Below, piece by piece: positions 1 through 11,995 of a stretch of 64,000 nt of DNA (positions are counted from its first letter, which is position 1; each line of letters opens with the position of its first letter). The position numbers were made by a program, and so were the translations under genes. Origin of the DNA: Azadirachta indica (Eukaryota > Streptophyta > Magnoliopsida > Sapindales > Meliaceae). Location of the stretch: the NCBI GenBank assembly GCA_022749755.1, contig CM040453.1, forward strand, positions 9,743,368-9,807,367, in the 5' to 3' direction. The notes under the pieces are model-generated. The model saw only the letters and a list, made by a program, of their open reading frames with translations, was not told where the DNA came from and did no database searches.

Positions 1-1476
1 TTAATTTGTTCTATCTATCATCAATTCATTTCTTTTATGGCTTAGCTCGTCCATCCTGCTAATACTACTTCTTTGATTGCTTGTGGAAAGGGTTTGTATT
101 TTTAAATTAAAAAGATAAATAATATTAATAATATGAGAAAGCTTCACCACGAGGGTTTCCATTTTTTAATCAGAACCGACTTGTCTTGGAAGAATAAACA
201 AAATGAAAATAGAGGAAGAACCAATAAAAATAAGGATACATGCTATTTACGGCATCGATGATGGATAAATTTATCAACTTTTTCTCAATTATGTAACTTT
301 TTTGGAAATGGAATTACTGGTTTCTCCATGTTTAGTAATACTAATATACAAATCAATAAAATAATAGTCTAAATTGTCTGAATCTGATCTCTCCTCATCT
401 CTCGATTCGTTTATCTATGAACCTAATTGTATGGCCATTGCCAATTATTACGCACCCATAAAGAAATTAGTGGAGATTTATTAATAATTTAATAATAAAA
501 TAATAATAATAAATTTTTTATTATTTTGTTATTACCATGGTGGTCCCTCTGTGTTCTTAAGTGGTAACAGGATTTGAAGGAAGGAGCTTTGCTCGTTGAG
601 ACACAGCACAACAGAATCCAAAGGCGTTGTCCAAAATTTTCCCTGTGCTTTCTGTAACCAGACATGGAGGGGGCGTTGGGTTGTGACTTCAAATGGGTTT
701 GCTTGTAGTTGGAATTTCCAGTTTTGTGTTCTTCTTCAACTATCACGGACGAGAGTTGTGGGATTTCAGTTTGCTTGACAGTCAGAGGTCTCTTGTTTTC
801 CTCTGCCTATCAATGTTTGAAACTTTCCTTTCTCTTTGTGTGGTCAAGATGATTATGTTTTCAGCTTTTGAACTTTTTTTGGTTGCCGGGTTCTGTTTTT
901 TGTTGGCAAATTTTGTTCTTTGCATGTTTCTAAACTACTGCCGAATTGTTGGGTTTCCTTGGAGCTGAGTCAGTGTTACTTATGTTTGGTCAAAGAGAGT
1001 TTTAGGTTCATAGTAACCATGTAGAATTTGGTGAACAAGTTTGGATCAGAGTGAGAAAGTCTTTGTTTTAAGTAATTGTTCTCTGAAAATTGATTCGTTT
1101 TGAAGATCTTTTTGCTTGATATGGAAAATTGAAGATCAGAGATCAATCGTTAGACTAAGTTATTTTATGTTGCTAACGGGAAATCTTTATTACCTTTTTG
1201 GTTTTAAGCATGAATGGTAATTGGTTTCCTTGTTTCTGAGTTTGCCTCCTTGAATGCTTGATGGAACTGGAACATGTTTAAAACTGTTACATATTTTGGC
1301 ATCTTCAGGGCATTATTGTGTTGAAGTCCCTGAAATGTTTCAGTGATGGCAATAAGTATAGCAATAACTCGTTGCTTGATTGGTGAATCAATTCCAATTC
1401 AGTTCTTTTGTGCTGTTAAACTCATGCTTTCTCAGATTATTTCATTTAACACTTTTCTCGTTGTCAGTAGGTGAAA
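1..1476 (+). promoter_or_regulatory. PHYA upstream region and probable 5' leader with intron
   Basis: No protein-coding gene is supported here. The sequence is AT-rich up to about 540, then less so and T/G-rich, as expected of a transcribed leader. PHYA genes commonly carry an intron in the 5' untranslated region. A pyrimidine-rich stretch ending in 'ttgtcag' at 1461-1467, 9 bases before the start codon, is a good 3' splice site for such an intron. I could not place the matching donor or the transcription start. Short open frames at 596-968 show no recognisable protein and would be upstream ORFs at most. Confidence 0.5.
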
Positions 1477-4400
1477 ATGTCTTCTTCAAGGCCAAACCAG
1501 TCATCCAGCAATTCAGGGAAATCAAGACACAGTGCTAGGATTATTGCTCAGACCACTGTAGATGCAAAGATTCACGCAGATTTTGAGTCATCGGGTAGTT
1601 CCTTTGACTACTCGAGTTCGGTGCGAGTAGGCGTTGGATTTCAACAACCTCGGTCCGACAAATTAACCACTGCATATCTACATCATATTCAGAAAGGCAA
1701 GCTGATCCAGCCATTCGGGTGCTTGCTAGCCTTAGATGAGAAAACTTTCAAGGTCATTGCATACAGTGAGAATGCACCTGAAATGTTGACAATGGTTAGT
1801 CATGCAGTTCCAAGTGTTGGAGACCATCCAGTTCTTGGCATTGGAACAGACATTAGGACTATCTTCACTGCTCCTAGTGCTTCCGCATTGCAAAAGGCGC
1901 TGGGATTTGGGGAGGTTTCTCTTTTGAATCCCATTTTGGTCCACTGTAAGACTTCTGGGAAGCCATTTTATGCAATTGTGCATCGAGTAACGGGAAGCTT
2001 GATCATTGACTTTGAACCAGTGAAGCCCTATGAAGTCCCCATGACAGCTGCTGGAGCTCTGCAATCATACAAGCTCGCAGCCAAAGCAATTACACGGCTG
2101 CAGTCTTTGCCTAGTGGGAGCATGGAGAGGCTTTGTGATACTATGGTCCAGGAGGTGTTTGAACTCACTGGTTATGACAGGGTGATGACCTATAAATTTC
2201 ATGAGGATGATCATGGAGAAGTGGTGTCTGAGATTACAAAGACAGGCCTCGAGCCTTATTTGGGTTTGCATTATCCAGCCACTGACATTCCTCAGGCTGC
2301 GCGTTTTCTATTTATGAAGAATAAGGTCCGCATGATTGTTGATTGTCGTGCAAAACATGTCAAGGTACTCCAAGATGAGAAACTTCCCTTGGATCTAACC
2401 TTGTGTGGTTCAACTTTAAGGGCCCCCCATACTTGCCATTTACAGTATATGGAGAACATGGATTCCATTGCTTCTCTAGTAATGGCAGTTGTAGTGAATG
2501 ATGAGGATGAAGACAGTGACAGCCCGAGTCCTGCACAACCTCAGAAGAGAAAGAGACTTTGGGGTTTAGTAGTTTGTCATAACACAACTCCAAGGTTTGT
2601 TCCTTTTCCTCTTAGGTATGCCTGTGAGTTTCTGGCTCAAGTATTTGCCATACATGTCAATAAGGAGTTGGAGTTGGAAAATCAGATCCTTGAGAAGAAC
2701 ATCCTACGTACTCAGACGCTCTTGTGCGATATGCTTATGCGGGATGCACCCTTGGGGATTGTGACTCAGAGCCCAAATATTATGGATCTTGTTAAATGTG
2801 ATGGGGCTGCCCTGTTATACAATAACAAGATATGGAGATTGGGAGTGACTCCAAGCGACTTCCAGTTGCATGATATAGCCTCTTGGCTGTCTGAATACCA
2901 TATGGATTCCACAGGTTTGAGTACAGATAGTCTATATGATGCAGGTTTCCCAGGGGCACTGGCTCTTGGTGATGTAGTTTGCGGAATGGCAGCTGTGAGG
3001 ATAACTTCCAAAGACATTATTTTCTGGTTCCGATCTCACACTGCTTCAGAAATTAGATGGGGTGGTGCAAAACATGAACCTGGTGAGAGGGACGATAGTA
3101 GGAAGATGCATCCAAGATCATCATTCAAGGCTTTCCTTGAAGCTGTCAAGACGAGAAGCTTACCTTGGAAGGACTATGAAATGGATGCTATCCATTCTTT
3201 GCAGCTTATATTGAGGAATGCATTCAAGGATGTTGATTCTGCTGATATGAACACCACGGCACTTCACTCAAAGCTCAATGACCTGAAAATAGAAGGGATG
3301 AAAGAACTTGAAGCAGTGACGAGTGAAATGGTCCGCCTCATTGAAACAGCTACAGTACCAATTTTGGCAGTGGATGTTGATGGACAGGTTAATGGGTGGA
3401 ATACAAAAATTGCAGAGTTAACTGGTCTTCCTGTTGATAAAGCGATTGGAAGGCATATGCTCACATTTGTAGAAGATTCTTCAATTGATGTTGTTGAAAG
3501 AATGTTGTCCTTGGCATTGCAGGGTATGTCCTAATACAAGATCTCTTTCTACTAATCATTTGCCATTCACGCGGTGTTGCTAGTATTAAAATTAAGCATA
3601 AGCATGAGTGTATATGTGCATGTGATTGACCGGGAGTGTGTTTATTATCTTATTTATTATACCATGCATACTCATTAGAATAGTAAAGAAGATTAAGGAA
3701 GGGAACATAAAAATTTTACACTTAAAATGTGGGAAACACAGAAACTTCCACTTCCCCACACTCTTACTTCTTGGTGTGGGTAGAGTGGACTTGTATTTGG
3801 TTGCTCTTGGGATGGAGAAATTCACATTTTCGTGTCCAGTACATTTCTTTATATTGATAATGTTGTTAAGGTGCTAATTCTTACCCTTTTTTGATCAGGC
3901 CAAGAGGAGCAGAATGTCCAATTTGAGATAAAAACCTATGGGTCTAGGAGTGATGCCGGCCCTATTAGTTTAATTGTAAATGCCTGTGCAAATAGGGACC
4001 TTCATGATAATGTCGTTGGAGTTTGTTTTGTGGCACAAGATATCACTGGTCAGAAGGTAGTTATGGACAAATTCACCAGGATTGAAGGTGATTACAGGGC
4101 AATTGTACAAAATCCAAACCCATTGATTCCCCCCATATTTGGTACCGATGAATTCGGATGGTGCTGTGAGTGGAATCCAGCAATGGAAAAGTTGACCGGA
4201 TGGAAGCGTGAGGAAGTAATAGACAAGTTACTTTTGGCAGAGGTTTTTGGGACGAACATGGCATGCTGTCGTCTCAAGAGTCAAGAGGCTTTTGTAAATC
4301 TCGGCATTGTACTAAACAATGCCATGAGTGGTCAGGATCCTGAGAAAGTTCCTTTTGGTTTCTTTGTTCGTAATGGGAAGCATGTGGAATGCTTGTTGTG

Positions 4401-5451
4401 TGTGAGTAAGAAATTGGATAGTGAGGGAACAGTCACTGGTGCATTTTGCTTCTTGCAGCTTGCCAGCCATGAGCTGCAACAAGCACTTCATGTCCAGCGA
4501 TTATCAGAGCAAACTGCCTTGAAGAGATTGAAAGCATTAGCTTATATTAAAAGACAGATCCGAAATCCTCTGTCTGGAATAATATTTTCTCGGAAAATGA
4601 TGGAAGGCACTGACCTAGGAGCAGAACAGAAAAAGCTTTTGCATACAAGTGCACAGTGCCAGCGCCAGCTCAATAAGATTCTTGACGACTCAGATCTTGA
4701 CAGCATTATTGATGGGTATGATAAATTCCATTCTGTAAACAGTGATATTTATATTCATTCACATTATGCGGTCATGCATTTGTCAGAGATTAGTCAATTA
4801 GATGTTCATATCATAAGTGATACTATTTTTACTATTTGAATTCTATAACAGCTACTTGGATCTGGAAATGGCTGAGTTTACTCTGCATGAAGTATTGGTT
4901 GCTGCTATCAGTCAAGTCATGATGAAGAGCAATCAAAAGGGCATCCGAATAGTCAATGAAACAGCTGATGCAATCATGACTGAAACGCTATACGGAGATA
5001 GTATTAGGCTTCAGCAGATCTTAGCTGATTTCTTGTCAGTATCAATTAATTTTACACCAAATGGAGGGCAGCTTATCGTTTCATCTAATTTGACCAAAGA
5101 TCAATTGGGGCAGTCTGTTCATCTTGCACATCTCGAGCTCAGGTAATACTTCAGTCACATCCAAATGAATTAGAAATTGCTCATGCTACTCAACCATAAC
5201 CATCAAAGTTGTAACTCATTCCATTTTTGTCTTGTATCAGGATAACCCATGCTGGTGGTGGGATACCTGAAGCATTGCTAAATCAAATGTTTGGAAGTGA
5301 AGGAGATGCATCTGAGGAAGGCATTAGTCTATTCATCAGCAGAAAATTGGTAAAGCTTATGAATGGAGATGTACAATATTTAAGGGAAGCAGGGAAATCA
5401 ACTTTCATCATATCTGTTGAACTTGCTGCAGCCCACAAGACAAAGGGCTAA
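1477..5451 (+). CDS. PHYA: Phytochrome A, red/far-red photoreceptor
   Basis: Exons 1477-3523, 3899-4715, 4852-5142 and 5241-5451 join in frame to 1121 residues, the normal phytochrome A length. The ATG at 1477 is used because it starts the conserved Ser-rich MSSSRP N-terminus. In order: Ser-rich extension (1-70), PAS (about 70-185), GAF (about 220-400) with bilin-attachment Cys320 in [12 protein letters not shown] domain (to about 590), two PAS domains (about 615-880) and a histidine-kinase-related domain (about 890-1121). That last domain has no phospho-accepting His in its H-box region ([10 protein letters not shown]), as in other plant phytochromes, which act as Ser/Thr kinases or scaffolds rather than His kinases. 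The N-terminus and the LALQG junction after exon 1 match PHYA rather than PHYB, C or E. Known role of the family: far-red high-irradiance and very-low-fluence responses, cytosol-to-nucleus shuttling and rapid turnover in light. No defect seen. Confidence 0.97.
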
Positions 5452-8057
5452 TCATTTTTTTGAGGAAACAAGTTTCAGAATGTGTTCGTTTACTTCTGTA
5501 CATAAACGAGGGTTTTAGAGTTTCAATGTTGAATTTGCCTCAAAAGGCAGTTTTTTATTTATTCAACTTTTTCTTTCACGCAATTTGTGTTGTTGTATGT
5601 TGTACATATTGTTTTATCGTTTGTCTTTTCAAAATCTGCTTCATTTTCCTTTTCATTTGATAAATTGTACAAGTTCTGGAACCCAAGTTGAATTGTATCA
5701 ATGAGTTTTTACCTCCTGTCAGTTTGAATATTTGCTGAATTCACATAATCAATTTTTGCATTGCCATCTTTTCTTTCCTTTGCTTTATAGAAATAATACC
5801 ACTAGCTTTTTCCTCACCAATCATACACTTTGCTGCTATATTATGCTACTTCCACAGTTGTGGGAATATATTCACCCACGGTTCCTTCCTCTTTCTCAGC
5901 TCGTACTCTTCTTTCTGCTAACAGGTAACTTGTACTTTTGATTTTGATCTTCTTTTTCTTCTTTTATTACTTCCTCTCAGTTATTTAATTGTTTTCTCAT
6001 TTATTATATACCTTTTGTTTTACTGAAGCTTTTACTTTTTCTCCTGTGTCTGATTATAACTGATATGTGCAACGAGTAAAACCATTCTTTTGTGTCATGC
6101 AACTATAGTTGTCCTCAAAATTGATTATTACTGCTTTGTAAAGATGCTTTGCCGGAAATGGAGATGAGAACAGCTACAGATGTATGGTAATTTTACTGGG
6201 GTTGCCAAGCTCTCTTGTATATAAGGTGGTTTATCTTCTACATTTTTTCTTAAAATTTGCTAGACAAAGTTAACATTTTGGTTATGCAGTTCGCTTGGAT
6301 TGTGAATCCCTCAAGTCTTCTACAAGAAAAATTACTTTTGGTTTTGAACCTCTTGGCAATTTTCGAGCTAAGAGTCTTCATTAGAGTACAGCCCAAGATT
6401 TGAATATACTTCTTCTCCCCATGCAGTCTCAATGTAGTCATTGAGATTCTAAGACTTTGAAGGTACATATGTCTATCTCGCCTTGTGGTAGTTTTGTTTA
6501 ACGAGAAAGTTTTCGATGAGATGGGCATATTATTATGTTATTAATATTGTATATTTGTGATTTAAAACGTACCATACATGTATTTCGTATGATTCAATCA
6601 TGATAACTACTACCAGAAAAAGACACAGAAAATTTTGAAAATGGGTTCTCATTTTATTGGATAATTTTGTTTTAGACTGTTTTACTTAAAACTTTTCTCT
6701 TGTTTAATATCATTATCTTCTCTTTTTTCTTCTAGTCTTGTGTTATTAGGTTGAGTGTCATTGCTCGTGTGGTTTTGTGTCTTAAATATGAGATAAAAAG
6801 TCTACTTTCACAGTGAAAAGAAAGATTCCTCTTTTTAATAACATTGGGAAAAGTTTTCTTTTTTATTAAAATAGAAAGACATTTTAATTTTAACTCTTTC
6901 TGTAATAGAAAATTATAAAAGAAATTTAAAAGTTAAAAAACATGGTGGTGAGATATCATGAATGAAAAGAGGTACTTTTAAACCTGGAATAAGAAATTAG
7001 TAGGCCCATGCAAGCTTGTTTGCTAGCTTCGGCCAAAATTTATTTTAAAAAATACAGAGAAGAAGAAAGCCTGAAAAGGCAAGGAATCCATTAGGTGGCA
7101 TGGGGATTATATTTTTAATCGATGTTAATTGCCAACTAATCTTGAACAATTACAATAGAAAATTGAGATAATGTTTTAATTATTAGGACAACCTAATCAT
7201 GATTGTAACATGATCAAGATGATACTTATTTATATTCTATTGTATTTTATTCTTATTGGGTTTTTCTTATATATATATATATATATATATACATTAATTA
7301 GTTTGAGCTAGATTCAAATTTAAGATATGTTTAAAAATCAATATAAACACAATTTATTAATAAATTACAATGATAATAACAATTTCGTACGATATGATAT
7401 AATGTAGCAATCAAGTTCATTGTCACGAAAGAGAGTGAAGAAGCCTTCAAACTTGACCAAATTACTGGACATGAAATGTACATGCATCTATAATTATCTT
7501 TTGCCATATATATATATATATATTATACACTTTCAAGTTTGATTCATTTTCGTCTTAAATTCTAAAAAAATTTTAAAAATTTCTCGTAAATCTGGAGTTT
7601 ATTGTATTAGACTATTTTTTTATCACACAATTTTTTCAATATAATAAGCAATAGTTTAACATTATTACAATCATACAAACATAATTTTATTGGTTCTATG
7701 TAATATATTTTTTTCTACTTTTTTATTTATATAATATCAACACTTTAAATAAACGAGTTTGTATATATAGTTTTATACGAAACCAAATAGAAGTTCTAAA
7801 AAATAATAATAAGAATAAGAAGGTAGGTGGTGGAAGAAGGAATATTATTTTTTTAAAAATCATTTTATTCCCAAATTAAGAACAGAAATTAAAGCACAAA
7901 CCCACCCATAACAACTCTCAATTATCAAAAAGAAAATCCCCCCATTAATTATTATCACAACAAACAAAGGCCCCTCAAGTATTTAAAATATATATATATA
8001 TATATTACTAGAAAAATTAATTAATTAATCAATCAATTAATTAATTAATCAATCAAT
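5452..8057. other. Intergenic region between PHYA and the germin-like gene
   Basis: The first few hundred bases are T-rich and probably form the PHYA 3' untranslated region. The rest is AT-rich non-coding DNA. It includes TA microsatellites at about 7268-7291, 7508-7521 and 7988-8004, and an AATT/AATC-rich simple stretch at 8018-8056 directly after the germin-like stop codon. Open frames at 5460-5941 and 6250-6528 lack any recognisable domain and are considered chance. Confidence 0.6.
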
Positions 8058-9531
8058 CTAGTTCTTGGGAGCAAACCTAGACTTAATCTTCTGAACTTCC
8101 TTAGTACCAATCTGGAATGCTTTTGTCAACACATTGTCCGGCACTGGGGGCATGGCGCCAAACAACGTAGTTGCGATGGACTGAGTGCCCGGCAACTGGC
8201 TGTTGAAGGCGGCGATGACGGAGGCGCGAACGTGGCCGTTATTCTTCTGGAAATGCACCAAGCCTCTTGGGAAGACAAAGATTTCTCCCTTTTTGATGGA
8301 CTTAGAAATGAGAACGTTGGCGGTGGTGATGAAGCCGACGTCGAGCTGGCCGTCGAGGACGAAGATCATCTCGGTGGCGCGGGGGTGAGTGTGGGGAGGG
8401 TTGATGCCGCCGGGGGCGTAGTCAATGCGGGAAAGGGAGACGCCGAGAGTGTTGAGACCGGGGATTTTTTGGACGTTGGCGCCGGTGACAAGGGAACCGA
8501 AGGTGTTGTTGGTTGATCCTGGGTTCGCTAATATGTCCGAGAAGAAGTCCAGTTCTGACACATTTGTCTTGCAAGGAAACCCGTTGACTTTCAATGCTGT
8601 CGTTAATTTTTTTTTTTTAAATAATTAATCAATTAAAATCAGAATTAAAAATTGAAAATTAAAAGAAAAGAAAGTAAAATTTGGAGAAAAGAATACCATG
8701 CATCATTATGAGTATGATGATGATCAAAAATCAAATAGTAATTCTCAAAAACTAATTAACATTAATTAAAAGAATATATATGAAACTAGAAGTAATCTAG
8801 CTACCAATACCAAGCACCAAAAAGCAAAATACTTAAAATGGGAATATTTAGATTATTTTTAATTTAATTTATTTTTCAATTAAATTTTATTATATGTATA
8901 GGGGTGCATTGCAAGCACTGAAAACATCAAAACTTGTTTCAAGAAAATTTAGAACACCATTTTGTTAAAGAACTAGTTAGCAATGTTATGTTACGTGTAT
9001 TATTAAATTATTACAGCACAATAGCAACGAAGTGAAGTGATATATACTTATATGCGAAGTTGATTGTATGTAGCTCACATGCATGATGGACCTACAATAA
9101 AGTAATGAAAAGAGAAAGGAGAAAATAAACACCCAATAATTATACCAAAAAGCTTAATAAGTGGGAAGGATATATCAAATAAAGAAAATAAAACTTTACA
9201 AGTAAATGATTAATTAGGTCCAAATTTTAGAACTGATAAATTAATTGAATATACAGGAGAAAAAGAAAAAAAAAAAAAAAGCAAGTCAACTCCTGTAACA
9301 CTAATTCTTTATGACGAAGCAGTATTGGTAGATGGAATATTGTTGCTGCATTAATTCAACTGTAGTAGTAATTGCAAAGCAAATTAAGGAAAAAAGAGAA
9401 AGAATTAAGGGATTACTGGAATTGAGATCGGCAACGCAGATATCTTGAAGCATGTCAGGATCGGCGGCGGTGGTGCTGAGGGCGACGGCGAAGGTTACGA
9501 GGAAGAGTGTGAAAGCTCCGGCGGATGCCAT
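8058..9531 (-). CDS. Germin-like protein, apoplastic cupin
   Basis: Two exons on the minus strand, 9531-9417 and 8596-8058, give 217 residues, typical of germin-like proteins. Exon 1 encodes a signal peptide (hydrophobic core FTLFLVTFAVALS, likely cleaved near AA-DPD) and the first conserved Cys in DICVADLNS. Exon 2 supplies the second Cys (VNGFPCK) for the N-terminal disulfide and a single cupin barrel. Cupin box 1 reads PPHTHPRATE and box 2 GEIFVFPRGLVHFQKN, supplying the three His and one Glu that bind Mn in the family. Known members are secreted oligomeric glycoproteins, some with superoxide dismutase or oxalate oxidase activity; the sequence does not show which applies. N-glycosylation sequons are visible (NVS, NNT). 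It resembles rhicadhesin-receptor-like germins. The intron is about 820 bp, GT-AG, phase 1. No defect seen. Confidence 0.95.
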
Positions 9532-9662
9532 GGTGGAACTAATTGAGCTGAGGTGGATGAATTTGCTACAGAGAAACAGGAAAGAAGGAAAGAGAAGTAG
9601 ATAGAGTGAAAATTATTAAGTTGGTGGGTTTGAGTTTGACGAAAGGTATCATAGGTGGGAGA

Positions 9663-9671
9663 CTTTATATA
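9663..9671 (-). promoter_or_regulatory. TATA box of the germin-like gene
   Basis: On the minus strand the sequence reads tatataaag, about 130 bases upstream of the start codon. That allows a leader of roughly 100 bases. It is the only good TATA match just upstream of this gene. Confidence 0.55.
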
Positions 9672-11574
9672 CAGTGACAGAAAGGAAAGGAGGATGATGG
9701 AGTAAAGAGTTTAAGAATATTCGTACATTAAACAACAGGAAGCATGCCTTTAGCTTTACATTACACCCAAAGAAAATTGAGGATTATGACATTTGGGTCC
9801 TTGAGATTTTATGATTTTCTATGTGAGGATATAGTTTGTTTATATGTCTTTATTAGGTCTACGGCATTTACATCTCTTCAAAGGATTAATGTTCTAAATA
9901 GTTGTGTAATTGTGTTCACTTATAAGTATTTGTGTTTTATAAATTGTTGTGAAAGAAAATTATAAGTGATCAATATAAGTGTGAGTAGTAAATAAATATG
10001 AACTTTCGAGTAAAAGTATATTATTAAAAATAAAAGTAGGGCAATTAACTATAAAGTAAAATCAAACGTTCACTAAATGTTTTAATTGTTATGATTCTAA
10101 TATAAATTAAAAGTGTACAATAACATCAAATTAAAGGTATATTTAGAATTGTTGCACTATACTAAAATAAAATTATTTAATTACTAAATACAAGTTTGTG
10201 AATTTGGTAAATATTAGTTACTATCAGATAAAAATGATTATTGACTAAATATTTTTGATATTTTTTTTTTGAAAATTAAGTAAAATCACGTTGTTCGCAA
10301 ATTATAAGTTATATTATTAAAGTAATTGGACACTTTGGTAAGGATGAAGGACCTATTTATTATAAATAAATGATTTATTTAATTAGAAAAAATATAAAAA
10401 TTTTTGGGGTCTTAATGTTATTAGCCGCGAAGATTGGTCACGAAAGGTCCACGCGGCCACGCCGTTTCGTATAATTCGAGCTTATTCATTTGACCCATTC
10501 ATTCAGCGTTTCATGCTCGACCGTGTGATCGATCTGGCCCACGTCTTCTTATTTATTTATTTATTTCCTTCAATTTAATATTATTGTAATTAATTTATAT
10601 TTTAAATTAATTAATTAATCAATTAATCAATTAACTTCCATAATTGTTGTGTCATTGCTTATGCTTACTTCAGGATTTTGTGCTTCTTCTTGCCGTTTAC
10701 GGGATCCGAATCCACATGGGGTGTCCCTTCTCATTTTACTTAATTCTTTTCCTTTTCATTGTTCTTTTTATTATATAAAAATATAACTACAATTATAAAG
10801 TTGTTCTGTAATATAAAAATATAATTACGATTTTAATAAAAAATTAATTATAAAAGGATAACTTCTTGAGTGTCTATTATGCATCGTTTACATAAAATAA
10901 AATTATAACATTAAAGATTTGATGTGAGGACTGGTTACAAATGATAATAATTATATAAACCGAATTATAAATTATAAGTTTGATGTTTTAATAAGTTATG
11001 AATTTTATGTTAATAATTATTAGACAAATAGTATACCCATGCCCATAAAATATATTTTTAAATTGGAAAATGTTGCATTTGATTTGAAGGGTTTTTGTGA
11101 TAAAACTACCAAATTAAAATTAAGGAGTGATTATTATTAGTTCCTAAAATTACGGGGTTATTGTTGTCTTTTCGAAGCAGCAAAAGTTTATAGTCTAAAG
11201 TATTTACATATATATGGAGGAAGTGTACCTCCAAGGGAAGGGGGAGACTTTGAATTAGGGTTTGGATAACATATTTTATTCATTGAGAAAATGGTATGGT
11301 TAAGTGACCACTTGGAGTTTTCATATGGAAGGCATCTTAGGGTTTTTTCAACTTATGTCATTACTTCATTATGTTTATTGAATTGACATTATGTATATGT
11401 ATGTGGAGGGAATACCAAAATTAATATAACTTTTTTTTTTTAATTATTGTTTTTAATGTTGCCACCTAAATTAATTAATTTTGTTATAGGCAACTTTGTT
11501 TTCTATGTTTAATTATTAGTTAGTTTTTGTTAACCACTCGTTTCGTGAGTGGTGAATATTTTTTTGATGGCACG

Positions 11575-11995
11575 TTTTAGTATAACTATTTAAGTATGAC
11601 TTCTTAAAATAAACATTTTAGAGATAGAATTTTTATAAATAAAATTTTAAATTAAAATTTCTTAATTATTTATTTATAATAAATAAAATATTAAAAAATT
11701 TATAATTATTTTAATAAATAATTTTTTAAGGTTCGATTATAGGAAAGTAATTTAAAATTAAAATAAAATAAAAATATTTATAGAGAATTTAATTTTTTAA
11801 AAAAATTCAAAATTCTACTAGCAAAAGTCGACCCAAAATTTAGTTTTTTTAAAGAAAAATAAAGACAGCCCTTTTAATTTTTAAAACCTGTTCTCCAATT
11901 TAATAAAATGATTAAAAAATTACCATAAAATTTTTAAAATTAAAAAAAATCTCTTAAACTAATGAAAAAACCAAAAGAAATAGGCACTTCGTATA
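11575..11995. repeat. Dispersed repeat, copy 1 (pair with about 56330-56705)
   Basis: This segment shares its order of landmarks with about 56330-56705: an 'aaacattttа'-like start followed by 'agaatttttataaa', then AT-rich filler, 'ctactagcaaaag', and near the end 'ccaaaagaaataggcact' against 'ccaaatcaaacggacact'. The match is degraded and was seen by eye only. Such borders are common in non-autonomous DNA transposons of plants. Confidence 0.35.

Noticed and set aside
1732..3464. Minus-strand open frames inside PHYA exon 1
   Set aside because: Shadows of a strongly conserved coding exon on the plus strand.
5732..6528. Possible small gene downstream of PHYA
   Set aside because: Open frames are short, hydrophobic by T-richness only, and no splice combination gave a recognisable protein.
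8185..8628. Plus-strand open frames across germin-like exon 2
   Set aside because: Antisense shadows of the cupin domain.
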